Positions 1 to 10,125 of a stretch of 64,000 nucleotides of DNA are shown here, piece after piece (position 1 is the first letter of the stretch; each line of letters opens with the position of its first letter). Source of the DNA: Laccaria trichodermophora (Eukaryota > Basidiomycota > Agaricomycetes > Agaricales > Hydnangiaceae). The stretch covers positions 456,633-520,632 of the forward strand of contig JACTVC010000013.1 in NCBI GenBank assembly GCA_018417955.1. The letters run 5' to 3'. The notes beneath the pieces were generated by a model. That model had not been told where the DNA came from, made no database searches, and saw nothing but the letters and a program-made list of their open reading frames with translations. The translations under genes and the position numbers were made by a program.

Positions 1-101
1 CAATGCGAAGCTCCCTCTTCAGAGTTGGTGGCAAAGCACCTGATCACGCGCCTCCGTTACGTGAAATTGAGTTGAAGGACGAGTTCGACGAGAGGATTTG
101 A
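1..101 (+). pseudogene. Fragment of a repeated gene tail, copy 1
   Basis: An open frame running to a TGA at 99-101 closely matches 8051-8140: both share the residues DHAPPLR and end in an acidic stretch followed by R-I-stop. The copy is cut by the window edge, so its 5' part is unknown. The pair shows that the edge of the window belongs to a duplicated segment. I do not recognise the family. It may be part of a larger gene or only a repeat. Confidence 0.35.
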
Positions 102-548
102 GTAACTCAACGAATAGGTGGGGGCTTGGAAAAACTTGGTGATAGCAACGCGAACCATCAGAGATCCTTTTATGCTTCCACATATTAACAACGCTACGCC
201 CAGGAAAGAACAATTGGAATTGAGTTCGAGATGGAGGCACATTCAGAAAAATCAACTTTCACCAAGAGCCAAGAGAAATGATGATGAAGGAAGTGAAAGC
301 CACAACAAGATTTAAATGGATCACATGAATGTGTGGAGGCTTTTCCGCCCTCGGTTGCTAACCCTGGCGTGATGACTTAGCCGAACGTGTCAGAAGGGAC
401 TACTTCAAGGTATACAATTCAAAATCGAAAGTCGACAGCCTTGTACAAGAGCCTGCTGTTGCATAGGGAAGACTTCGGTTCCTCAAATAGAGTGAGGCCT
501 GTAGAAAGCCACAAAAGACGGACTTGCAGCTTCGATTGACCAACCCGT
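102..548. other. Intergenic, no gene seen
   Basis: This stretch follows the repeat fragment and precedes the 3' end of MED27. Only short open frames are present, and none has codon-like character or a match to another part of the window. Confidence 0.5.
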
Positions 549-1540
549 TCAAAAACAACTCCCATGCCGTGCCTCCCATTCACCTCTCCACACCCGAACG
601 ACAGGTGGTGTATATCCTTCGGAGCTCACCACTCGTCCACAGCTTTTGCAAGCATCGATGAACAGCCCACGGTATGAACAAAGGAGGCTCTGCACACATA
701 AGTCTCCTCCTCTACTTCAGCCACAGCCACTCACCATTACCATTGGTAACGTCACATTTCCTTCCGTCTGCAGCATCTTCGCAAGCTGCTGCGAAAGTTG
801 TTGGTACACACTGTAATCAGACTGTGAATGTGGAGCCTTCTGCGTGGATACACATCATCAGTACCCTATCATCGTGCCACAACTTTGTATACCTTTTCCC
901 GAGGTCCAAATGGTATTATCGTCAGCACCGTCGGACGGGATTCGGTGTACACCAATCCAATGTACGCCGTCAAAATATTCGGAATTGTAAATCTCATCAT
1001 CTTTGGTCGGGGATCCATGGTTTGGCCCTTGGTCCGTGCCCAAATATGCAGCCGACAGTCCCCGTTACTGCGATTAAATGACTTTACATACTCCCCTAAC
1101 GTATTGGCCGTCAATGCTTCCGCCTCTGTAGCCGACGGAGGGAAAAGTGACGGTCGTCCTTCATCGACGCTGACATAAGGCTGAGGGGATTCCGGCGATG
1201 GACCGCGTCTGAGAGAGAAGGTCAGATTTCAGACCAACAATTTCGGAGGAGCATACCTCCGCTTCCGGTTTTCTCTTCGTGGGTTACCATCTAATCCTGT
1301 GGTATCCGCTTCGAGGCTCTTCTGCGCTCGATTTAATGCCTCTTGCGTAGGAGCCGAGCGGATAAGATCCCCTACTTCCTTGACACGATGAAACTCTCCC
1401 CGAATAGTCTGTGCGGTAAAGGGCTCAAAGGAAACGGGTGGCCTGAGCAAGATTGGTGGGACCTGACGCAGTGTCTGAACACGATTGTAAACATCTGTCA
1501 GAAGTTCGATTTGCGATTCTAGCGTTGCGGTAGAGTCCAT
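549..1540 (-). CDS. MED27: Mediator complex subunit 27 (MED27)
   Basis: Four exons join in one frame: 1540-1257, 1208-893, 839-735 and 689-549, giving 281 residues. Each junction has GT..AG ends and the introns are 45-53 bases. The N-terminal third is helical (starts MDSTATLESQIELL). The C-terminal half carries the features of the Med27 C-terminal domain: FGPREKKAPHSQSDYSVYQ, then a Cys-containing tail with YRGLFIDACKSCGRV and EGYTPPVVRVW. MED27 is a Mediator tail subunit that links activators to RNA polymerase II in the nucleus. The exon model is inferred, but the conserved C-terminus only appears after splicing, which strongly supports it. No internal stop or frameshift is visible. Confidence 0.93.
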
Positions 1541-2589
1541 AGCGAAAAAGAGGATTTCAGCATGAACTGTTGTTGTGGTCTATTTATTTCAGTGGTTTCT
1601 GGCCAATGGCACACAACCTGGTCTCGCTGCACCCAGCTTGTAGCTTTCAGTCGCCATGCAATGCGGACCTTGCGCGGAATATCATTTTGAGTCCACCAAT
1701 CATCTTTAGTCCACTGGCCACCTAACTCACACCTTACATCCTGACACAGGTATCGGAAGCAGGGAATTTTTACAGCGCGACCATAGATCCAACAGTGGTA
1801 ACTACTAGTCTATACCGGTTATACTCAAAAGACGACGCGCTCACATCGATTAATTTCATCTACTACAAGGACCGAATCATCGGTTGCACATTGATCAAAT
1901 TTGGCACGCCCATGCGTAAATTATAATTTTGCCTTGCTCAAAAATCGTCTTTGGAAATCGAGGGCTTTGACTATTTTGACGGCACCCCAGCCTCTTGTAT
2001 CTCTCTTTCTGGAGAAACCTGCCCGCACTGGAGCACTTAACCCGCCTTTTATCTTGAGGTCTTGCATTGGGTTCTCGTGAAGTTCAGATGCCTTTGGTGG
2101 CAGATATTGTAGAAGCGAACTTTGGCGAAGTTCGGCGGAATGGAAGGCGTCTGTGAATGACCTCACAAACCATTTTATGGTGGGCGATTATCTGCCGTCG
2201 AACACCTAAAGTGATAATCTGTCATATCGTTATGTGAGGTGGGGGGTGAACTCGCATCGAAGACTTCTTTTGATATGACTGACACGGCGACATCTCCCTG
2301 GGTCGCATGAACGTGCTGTCCGTTCCGTTGCCTCATAATGACAGTTCTTAGGAGGCTCGTAAAAGTCAGGCCGAAAGATTTCTTGTTGTTGTAAAACTAT
2401 GCAAAGACGGAGAAAATTCCTTCAAGGATCACGACATCGACGTTACCTCTAATATTTCTCCAGGTGTTGCTGCGGATGATCGATGACCCCGTAGTAATCG
2501 TATATGAAACACAGAAGCCAAAGGTTGGCCAAAGGCCGAACCAAACCCTCACGGCTTCCTGAAGCGATTGAACGCAACACAAGACTCTA
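1541..2589. other. Intergenic with weak open frames
   Basis: The stretch upstream of MED27 holds two minus-strand open frames, 1921-2166 (81 residues, basic C-terminus) and 2397-2582. Neither is recognisable, neither starts in a convincing context, and neither has an obvious splice partner. They could be exons of an unrecognised gene. I see no repeats here. Confidence 0.35.
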
Positions 2590-3213
2590 GTGCGTGACCC
2601 TCAACTATGTTTTATGCTTCCCTCATTGTCGCCATATTTTATCTGTGGAAGATCATGATCCGATCTGGCACACGCGAGAGAGGGGGAGATTTTTCAAACG
2701 GATGGAGCATTGACAAGTAAGAGATTCTATAGCGATGAGTGGGGTGCGGGTGAGTAGCTTCGATGCGACCTGCCCCCGCTTCAGGATATGGGTTCTACTT
2801 CGTAATAAATTCGTCAGGAAAACGGAAATCTGAGTTACAATAACATATTTCTTCGCTCATAAGTCGTTCTAATCATTTCAAAACATGAGTTTTTTTGAGT
2901 ATTCAGGGAATAACGCGAATCGCATAAAGCTTCCCAGATAATAGATTTCGCTACTCTGCCATGTAACATGTTCACAACGCGGCCAGGTGCCCGATTCTTC
3001 CACTAGGCCGCATTCATTGTTTTCGATTTGAATTGGTTCAGTCAAGGGAAGAATGGGATTTGTGCATGCCCCTTACGTTCGAGATATTTCATAACAGCAT
3101 GTCGGCAATACATAAATCATACAGTTGCGCAGGCGAAAAATGAGGAGTATCAAGTCCGAGTCCTCGTATGTACATAGGCTCATACCACGAACGATAAAAA
3201 CCCTCTCACTAGT
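2590..3213. repeat. Diverged duplicate of 18080-18690
   Basis: Long stretches align with the region downstream of the secreted-protein gene at 18.1-18.7 kb. Examples are GAATGGG(A/G)TTTGT.CATGCCCCT and CAATACGCATAATCAGCGCA, the latter at 3222-3241 and 18699-18718. Many indels separate the copies. The segment contains no intact gene. It shows that the secreted-protein locus was duplicated with its 3' flank. Confidence 0.75.
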
Positions 3214-3295
3214 TCATTTGCAATACGCATAATCAGCGCAGCACTTCTTGTACTCGTCCACCTAAGCACCCGATGCATCACACCAACCCGCTGCC
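3214..3295 (-). pseudogene. 3' remnant of small cysteine-rich secreted protein gene
   Basis: Read on the minus strand, this segment encodes the last 25 residues of the protein at 18692-18970, including WCDASGA, VDEYKKCC and ADYAYCK before the stop. The codon for Gln77 has become TAG. Homology ends abruptly at about 3295, so the signal peptide and the first half are missing. The copy cannot make a secreted protein and is a truncated pseudogene left by a local duplication. Confidence 0.8.
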
Positions 3296-3640
3296 TCGAG
3301 GATGCTGGAATTGTGCGTCTGCGCATGGTTTGTTGGATCGATGTGCATGGCATTGGTTGTCCAGAAAGGAAACTTGTGTTTGTTGCTAGTTTGTTCAGAG
3401 TTATTCACTTTCCGCCTCAAACCTTAATCCCGTTTTGGAAGCATAGCCACCCGCCTATGTTGATTGTTTGGCTTGAAGCTCAATTCGGACGCTGGCGGCG
3501 GGCGCGTACGCTCAATGCTCTCAACGCCAACTTGATGCTGCAGTGCGAAGTAGATGACAAATCTAAATTAAGTCAGATCTGAATAGAGGTTGAACGTAAT
3601 CGAAGGAAATACAAAACCAGAGTAAGTATAATGAATAAAG
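3296..3640. other. Junction of mosaic repeat
   Basis: Immediately after the pseudogene breakpoint, GATGCTGGAATTGTGCGT (3301-3318) recurs at 8208 and, with changes, at 19852. This marks a reused duplication junction. An 89-residue plus-strand open frame (3313-3582) is not recognisable and I do not call it a gene. Confidence 0.4.
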
Positions 3641-4268
3641 TTATCTGTAATATGTACCCTCGCGGTAATAGGAACGCGACGGCAAGACAGGCCGCGAAAG
3701 CATTGTCTGGGCCGGTTCTGCTGTACCTGCGGTGGGCATGGAGACCGTCTCACGATAATAGGAGCCCCGCTGCGGTGGCGCAGGGCAGAAAGGTGGAGGA
3801 ATTGGAGGCAGTTGGGATGGGCTGGAGGCAGAGGTCCCAACAAACATATCGCTTTCTTTCTTTATACAGCAAGCCGGTAAGAGTCTGGACTTTCCGGAGC
3901 TCAATCGACAACGAGTTCTCTTCTTGTTCTCGAAACCGCTCAAAAGCTCGCCAAGACTCCCATGTGTGATTGTACCGCCCAGAATGAAGATCGCTTTCGT
4001 AGTCACCGTATTTGATCTCGCAACGCTCAGGGTTAAAGTTCAAAATTTGAAGACCAGAGCAGAAGCTCACAGAGAAAGGGTCGCCTTCAGAGGAAATCCC
4101 AGGTTCGTTGACAGGAGAGAACCCTCAAGCTGAAATGTTCCGAAAGACATCTGTAACCAGCTGCTGTCAAAAATCACAAAAGACTTGTGCTCAGTGAGAT
4201 GAGAGGTCCTTGCTGCTGACCAGGTGACCATGATTGATTTGGGAGCTCCGAGGATCGATTCGAGGCAT
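3641..4268 (-). CDS. Unrecognised three-exon protein, Tyr-Tyr-Arg-rich tail
   Basis: A model with exons 4268-4229, 4123-3868 and 3821-3641 keeps frame and gives about 158 residues. The last intron (GTATAA..CCTCCAG, 46 bases) is convincing because it joins two protein-like frames. The first intron and the ATG at 4268 are less certain. The middle exon encodes a compact, charged segment (NFNPERCEIKYGDYESDL, then WESWRAFERFREQEE). The tail is Pro-rich with repeated SYYRE and ends GTYYR. I do not recognise the family. The sequence upstream of the ATG contains a palindrome that is duplicated in inverted orientation at 4847-5005. No signal peptide or membrane segment is visible. Confidence 0.5.
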
Positions 4269-4375
4269 AAAAGAGAGGGGAAAGATGAAATAGATGGCTG
4301 CTCAGTGATCCAGCAAGAGCGGGTATAGATATAGGTAGGCGTTATACCATGCGCATCGAAGTAAAGGACAGTGTG

Positions 4376-4525
4376 TGTTAGACCGGTGACCGTTCTGTAT
4401 ATGAGAAGTACCTGCGATATACAGACCGGTAAATCTGAGTTTAAATCCACGTACCGCGCGCCTCCCACGCCTCTTCCCATAAAAGGTTCGATGATTTCTG
4501 ACCTCCCCTGAACAATCCGCACGTG
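4376..4525 (-). repeat. Promoter-like segment with hairpin, arm 1
   Basis: On the minus strand this segment matches 4847-5005 over roughly 140 bases with mismatches; both share CGAACCTTTTATGG and GGATTTAAACTCAGAT. It lies 110-260 bases upstream of the ATG at 4268. It contains the imperfect palindrome ACCGTTCTGTATAT / ATATACAGACCGGT (one mismatch between arms). It is likely the promoter or 5' flank of the 3641-4268 gene. Confidence 0.65.
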
Positions 4526-4846
4526 TCGCACGACGCGCACCGCGTTGCACTGTATTTCATGATCTCCATTGCATGAAATCAACGCGTTTTCTCATGGACC
4601 ACACGTCCATATCATTGAACACCAACAAGGGACTTCAAGAAATTGGAAATTTTCCTGTCGCACTTCTCAAACCTGGATTTGATGTTCTTACTGCACGTTT
4701 ACAGGATTTTTTTGTCGGCTCAAATGTGGCAGACGCTAATATATCGGCTGCGCTTCTGGGGTGCATATTTTAAAGATAATTATGTGTTGGAAGCAAGGGC
4801 CAGAGATGAAAGCAAATCGTAGGCCGGATAGATTTGGCGTGGGCCG
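4526..4846. other. Spacer between inverted promoter copies
   Basis: This stretch separates the two inverted arms. A 66-residue plus-strand open frame (4573-4773) has no recognisable feature. I see nothing else in it. Confidence 0.4.
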
Positions 4847-5005
4847 GACCGGATTGTTAAGGGGAGGTCAAAAACTACGAACCTTTTATGGCAACTGGCG
4901 TGGGAGCCGCGCGGTACGGGGATTTAAACTCAGATAGACCAGCCTGTATATCGAAGTTATCATATACAGGCTGGTCACGAGCCTAAGTGTGTGTGTGGGA
5001 CACGC
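4847..5005 (+). repeat. Promoter-like segment with hairpin, arm 2
   Basis: This is the inverted partner of 4376-4525. It contains a perfect 15-base inverted repeat, GACCAGCCTGTATAT (4941-4955) and its complement (4966-4980), with a 10-base spacer. No coding sequence equivalent to the 3641-4268 gene follows within the next 250 bases, so only the flank was duplicated or the gene copy has been lost. Confidence 0.65.
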
Positions 5006-5277
5006 GTAGCGCCTGGAATTCATCACATGATCGAGTGCCGCTACGCAAACTTTGGCAAAGCAAGGCAGGCATTCCCGACAGGTTTATTTTTACAAATCCA
5101 AATCCGGAATAAGGTTTGAGGCGAAATCTCAAAAGTGTTTGTTCAGTTCAACCTTTCACAAACATGTGCAAAGACCCCCTCCTGATCGTCTTCATACATT
5201 GACCCACAGCTGCTGATTGAGGTGAGTGGGTTTCCTGCTCGTCGTAACGACATAACGTAAAAAGAGATCAGAAAACA

Positions 5278-6749
5278 TGCCGAAAATGTCCCCCACCATT
5301 CCGAGATTGAGAACACCCGGAACGCTTTATGCCAGCAAGTTGCAAGTTTGGAAGCAGAAATGGCGCGAATGCAGGCCCTACGTCTGCAGTTATATTCTGA
5401 AATCAATTCCCTATCCCTATTTGATTGACTTCCTGCAGAGATCAAGACTGAAATATTCTACAATACTTTGAACCCGTCAACCGGTTGTTATGACTCCAAC
5501 TTGGGAGTAACTCCCCTTTTTCTGGGCAAAGTTTGTCGTGGTTGGAGATATTGTTTGGTCAACTCCAATCCTTTGGAAAACCCTACATCTACGGCTGTCG
5601 ATGGATAACCACGAGACCCAAGCGATTCTTCTCTGTGATTGGCTGTCCAGAACTGGAGAATACCCCATCTCCTTTCATCTTGATATGTATGAGTTTTTGG
5701 AGATGCACGGTAATTCTCCCACAGATGTTTTGACTCTCCTTGCATCAGTCTCAGCACGATGGAGAGAAATAGAAACCCCTCTTCCTGACCTCCAAGATTG
5801 CCTTGACATCATATCCACCACCGACAAATCCCTACCCCTTCTGACTACTGCTACTGTTCATCTAGATGCAAGTGAGGAAGAGTTGAATCTGCTTATGGCC
5901 CCACAACTCTCAGAACTTCATCTTCATAACCCCCTCCTGTGCAAGGTGCTAGCTCCATGGCATCAATTGCAGGTGTTTTTTGCATATCGCTTATACCTGG
6001 ATGAGATTCGGCTTTTTCTTCACAATGCGCCTCATATAGCCCGCTGCACCTTTACAAACATCGATTCATCCATTCTGGAGCCTTCACTGGACCATGAACT
6101 ATTCCATCGGCCACTCCTGTTGGAACGTCTGCAATATCTCGAGCTTCACTTCGCAAGTGTAAATGTTGAATCAACTTGGATTTTAGGGCAAGTAAAACTT
6201 CCTTCTTTGCGTGAAGTCTCCCTACACAACCCGACATACGCCCCGGCCCCCCAAGACGCTTTCCCGTTTCAAATTACAAGTTCATTTCAATCCTCACCTC
6301 TCCTGGAAACATTTACTTGGAGTGGCATGATCATGTCTGATCATGATTTGATTCAGGCTTTAGAAAACATCCCGTCAGTGAAGAATTTATCCCTGGACTG
6401 CCTCGGTTTTTTTCCCTCCAGGTTACTCACGGAAAAATTCCTTCAACGACTCTACTTCCCTCATGCGCAAATTCTTCTCCCAAATATGCGAAGCGTCACA
6501 TACCGTGGCCCCACTTCACTCAGTGAACACATGCATCTGTTCCGAGATGTGCTTGTGTACAGATTCTGAAAGTGCGCTCTGCGAGCCGCCGAAGTAGACT
6601 CAGAACGAACCACTGTAGTGCAAATCAGGTTGGTGAGCGTGACGAGCTCGTCTGAATTTGTCGTCAGTCTGGATATACAAGAAGAGCTAGACAGCCTTGT
6701 GCAAGCAGGCCTTGAATTTTCATTAACTTTCTGACCCACTTTAGGATGA
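5278..6749 (+). pseudogene. F-box protein pseudogene (copy of 16414-17871)
   Basis: The sequence aligns end to end with the intact F-box gene at 16414, including a shared 5' leader (5140-5270 against 16265-16390). Lesions seen directly are: a 1-base loss just after the ATG; TGA in place of the CAA codon within the F-box (FDQLPAEI becomes FD-stop-LPAEI); a 2-base loss in the GWRDFVWST region; and CGA changed to TGA at 6567-6569. An open stretch of 343 codons remains (5538-6569), covering the leucine-rich part. No functional F-box protein can be read from it. Confidence 0.88.
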
Positions 6750-7010
6750 AGTGGCGCTGAATATTGCATCGTGTTTCTGTGCCAGGATGAATTTGAATAC
6801 TCAGTTGATGTGGGTGGCTCCTCTTAGGGAAGGCAACTCGGATCTTGCACTGAAAGTTGGTCAATGGTCTTATACTATGAATGAACAAAAAATCTTAGAA
6901 ATGTTTATGCACACAGTGTCAATAATTTCTTCCCACTTATTACTCATTCGCTGTAGGTACCTTTGTGGAATTGTGAAACGAGGGGGAATCATTACAGCTG
7001 TGTGATAATG
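6750..7010 (+). repeat. Duplicated 3' flank of F-box gene
   Basis: The bases after the pseudogene match those after the intact gene at 17880-18000 (GTGTTTCTGTGCC, GGCTCCTCT, GTCTTATACTA). The duplication therefore included transcript 3' sequence. Confidence 0.7.
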
Positions 7011-7250
7011 TTACAGGTTCATCGCCTCAATCAAAACCTGTTGCAAGTCAGGGAGTTGATATGTATACTTGCGAGTGCTTCGGGGCATAAATAACCACAC
7101 AGGACGACATCCATAGGCTGGCTCCATTTGATATTCAAGGTTGTGCAGGAGGGTGTCCGGTGAATCGACAGGAAGGGTTACGACCTTGTTGTCACCCATC
7201 CTCATGGAAGAAAGTAGCGGGCCGTCATACCATTCAAGTTTGATGCCCAT
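7011..7250 (-). CDS. Possible small protein, unrecognised
   Basis: A 79-residue ATG-initiated open frame (starts MGIKLEWYDGPLLSS, ends LQQVLIEAMNL). Composition is protein-like with Tyr, Trp and Pro spread evenly. There are no recognisable domains and no paralogue in the window. It may be an exon of a longer gene; splice partners are not clear. Confidence 0.3.
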   Translation of the reverse strand: MGIKLEWYDGPLLSSMRMGDNKVVTLPVDSPDTLLHNLEYQMEPAYGCRPVWLFMPRSTRKYTYQLPDLQQVLIEAMNL

Positions 7251-7288
7251 TGCATTGATTGTAAGTTATTGAAGGACTGTTTCGGAGT

Positions 7289-7625
7289 TCAGAGAGAATA
7301 TATTGAGTCCCTCAAGGATATCTCACAGTCTACGACAGGGTTGCTTGGCGTAAGAGAGTCGCCATGGAGCTTTCTAATGAGTGGTACTAGTGGGGTTAAA
7401 GTTAGCTCTTACTCTCACTGAAATAATGGAATACCTACCATCGGATTCGGTGACTAAAGCAGGTTGCGATTCTCGTCCCGCAGGAGAACTTTCGCAGGAG
7501 AGGATATTTGAGGGACCAGCCTTTACAGCTAGCTGAGGATCGGTATTACTTTTTGAATTCGTTTTCAAGTTGTTCGTGATTTGGTCAATCATGGTAAGAG
7601 CGTTGATATGTCGTTTTGTTGTCAT
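7289..7625 (-). CDS. Possible two-exon protein, unrecognised
   Basis: An ATG at 7625 opens a frame that continues through a putative GTAGGT..CCACTAG intron (about 7440-7390) to a TGA at 7289-7291. The product would be about 95 residues, rich in Asn, Thr and Ser. I do not recognise it. Support is only frame continuity and a plausible intron. Sequence around 7600-7640 is faintly repeated at 7800-7880, so it may instead be repeat-derived. Confidence 0.25.
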
Positions 7626-8264
7626 GTTGTTCGTTAGTTGGCTCTTCCAGTACATCATAAGATAGTGAGGCCCAAGGCAGATAAGGGACGAATGACTTTG
7701 GGGGTGTGCGCAGCAGCAGGCGAGGCTTCTGTGAAATCCTGCCACGGCCACGCTAGACAGTTTGCCAGGCAGAGCCTACAGAGCAGGAATGTGTCCTTTC
7801 GTGTTCGTATTCAAGTTATCCGTTAGTTGTCCGACTGTGATAAGAAATTAATGTGTCATTTAATAATCGTGTGATTCGTCAGTTGATTCTTCTTCGAGCT
7901 GATGGAGATGAAGCGATTGACGACCAGGGTGGGGAAAGTGGGCGAAAACTGCAGAACCATTATAATGAGGGGAGGAGAAGATTGTGTTCCCTCTGTCGAA
8001 TCAGGAATTGCCTCAATCGCTTAAACGACGGACGTCAGTGGGGTGTGCCAATGCGGAGAACCCTCGTAGGCAAAATACATGACCACGCGCCTCCGTTACG
8101 TGACATTGAGTTGGAGGTCGAGGTCGACAAGAGGATCTGAGTAGTCACCGAGATCTCGACAATCAGCAAGACACATCAACCTCAGCTATTATTGGTTGAG
8201 GGTGCTGGATGCTGGAATTGTGCGTTTGCACTTGGTTTGTTGGATCGAAGCGCATGCATCAGCA
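7626..8264 (+). repeat. Decayed repeat region with copy 2 of the window-edge gene tail
   Basis: The open frame at 8051-8140 is the counterpart of bases 3-101. The following 8150-8230 (ACCGAGATCTC, GATGCTGGAATTGTGCGTTTG) recurs at 19803-19870. No complete gene is present. The stretch appears to be a mosaic of pieces also found at 1 bp, 3.3 kb and 19.8 kb. Confidence 0.5.
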
Positions 8265-8270
8265 AAACAT

Positions 8271-8452
8271 CAATTTAGTTTCCGGTTTTTGCCAGTTTTC
8301 CCCATTTCTTCGGTTCCGGAAACCTGGGACACCTGAAAAGGGAATATATACTACAATTAGTAAAGGGCAAAGTTTATTAAGGCTTAATTTTGCGAAACCC
8401 TGCAGGCAGGTTTCCTGACAAAGGGACATGGGTTTCCAAGTTGCCAGGTTTC
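8271..8452. repeat. Foldback-like repeat, copy 1
   Basis: The ends CAATTTAGTTTCC and CATGGGTTTCCAAGTTGCC both occur in the short element at 16122-16216. The interior is not shared. It may be a small non-autonomous element or two separate fragments. Confidence 0.35.
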
Positions 8453-8496
8453 GTAACCAACCAGCTATACAGACGCTGAGAGGGATGGTGGGTGGG

Positions 8497-9712
8497 TCAA
8501 AAATTTAGCTGATGAATGAGAAGACCTTTTTACGCGTCAGAATGATTAAACTGAGCAGGAAGGAGAATGCAGTTCTCCTTCTCAGACCTTCAGAGACATA
8601 TATGATTGTTTGTACTTATGAGTACAACGCGAGATTTCATCTGCAAAACAACTATTGACTACAGGTGTCTAGATAGCGTTGGGTAGCTTTGGAGACCTGG
8701 AGCAACGTACCCCTCTATCATAGTGCACCATAGGAAAGTGTGTTCCTCAGCAGTGCTCCTGAGCAATGGGAGACTCATAGTGCTGTAGTACCATAGCAGC
8801 TGTAGCACTCCATAGTCAGATCTCCGAGATCTTTTATCAAACAAGAACATTTAATTTTTTCCAATGTGATACGAGCCTGAAGACGATCTTCAGATTCTTG
8901 GGACCAGTTCGACAGAAGATCAAAAATCATGAATAATATTTGATAGTATGTAACCAGTACCAATACATTTCAAAACTATCAATAATATTAATACTAATAG
9001 ACCAAAGTATTGTGTGTATGGCTACATGAACAAGCAATTAGTACTGAACCCTTGTATCAAACAATAATGGCATCAGGTAGTCGAGAACTTACTTTGTGAA
9101 GATGAAATGCACCCACTGATGTCCACCCAGTTGTACCAGGCAGAGATAGAACATTCTATGAAGGGGTGAAAGTTGTTAGTACTAGATAGCTTACATTGAG
9201 GAAACCCCAGACTCAGGGAGCAATTTGTGAACAACGGGAGAGCTGTGCAAAAAAGGGGAGATGGGAGACAGAACTTGACGTTGGAAAGATGGCACCAACT
9301 GGCATTTTATATCTTCCACACGATGCGCCTGTTTGGCCAAAATAGTCCCCCCTTTCGGCGCACAGACACCATGATCATTGATGATGAGCGTGCTTGTGAG
9401 ATCTTCGGCAGTGAGATTTCTGATTAATTAGAACAGGTAAGCAGCCACTGACCTGCGCTGTAGTCATCAATTTCTACTGAAAAGTATGAATCTATGGGAA
9501 CCACCAGAGAGCTCATGAGATTTGGATGGTCTACAGGGAAACAGGGCTGCTACAGGAGTCTCCAGAGTTTGGCCGGCCCTCTCCGAGTCTCGTGAGAAAG
9601 GGCCTTGCTACTGGGAAAAAACGCCTTTGCAGATGTTCGTTCTGACGCTCTGACATTATCTTATCCAATAATGAGCTTTGTCACTCATGCCTTGTGCTCG
9701 CTCATCACGGAA
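8497..9712 (+). repeat. Repeat interrupted by a TIR insertion; uninterrupted copy at 15906-16121
   Basis: Bases 8497-8637 and 9636-9712 are together nearly identical to the continuous 15906-16121. No gene is present. The repeat contains GAGAATGCAGTTCTCCTTCTC-like short palindromes but no coding frame longer than chance. Confidence 0.85.
8638..9635. mobile_element. Non-autonomous TIR element, 998 bp
   Basis: Comparison with 15906-16121 shows that this block is an insertion. Its ends are a 10-base terminal inverted repeat, CATCTGCAAA and TTTGCAGATG. The flanks fit a TT (or TTC) target duplication at GAGATTTCGTTCTG. The inside holds no transposase-like frame; the longest open frames are about 60 residues. 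It is therefore probably a deletion derivative moved in trans by a cut-and-paste transposase. The superfamily cannot be named from the termini alone. Confidence 0.65.
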
Positions 9713-10125
9713 TAAGATAACTTTAGCGTCCTATGAAATGAGGGAAGGAAGGGTAATGTTAAGATGCAAGAAATCCACAGACATGGATAACTTGTTTTTT
9801 GCCTAGGACTTGCCCAGCTCACTCAGTTCGGATTTTAGTTAGTAATGTACTAATAATAATAATATCCGAGGAGGTGGGCAAGACCTGAGCGTCTGAAGAG
9901 CTCGATTGCATGTAGTAACCAACCAGCTATACCAACCAGAGTGTAAGCTCACAACGAGCAGGTTGGTTCAGAGGCAAGATGAACTACCCAAATCGAGCGG
10001 CACTCTGGAGAGGTTTTATAAAATACAAAGTGGATAATATCAGGAGTTACAGAGAGAGGTTCACGACAGGAAGCTTTTTACAATGTAAGGACAATAGATA
10101 ATGCCAGTCAGAGAGAATGAGCAAG
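9713..10125. other. 3' flank of retrotransposon with stem-loop
   Basis: This stretch contains an imperfect inverted repeat of about 25 bases (AGGACTTGCCCAGCTC at 9806 against GGTGGGCAAGACCT at 9872), enclosing a T/A-rich loop with TAATAATAATAAT. AACCAACCAGCTATAC at 9909 also occurs at 8454. It is probably the terminal non-coding part of the retrotransposon, but the exact element end is not determinable here. Confidence 0.4.

Noticed and set aside
1921..2166. 81-residue minus-strand frame as a gene
   Set aside because: The basic, repeat-free sequence is protein-like but no start context, partner exon or homologue within the window supports it.
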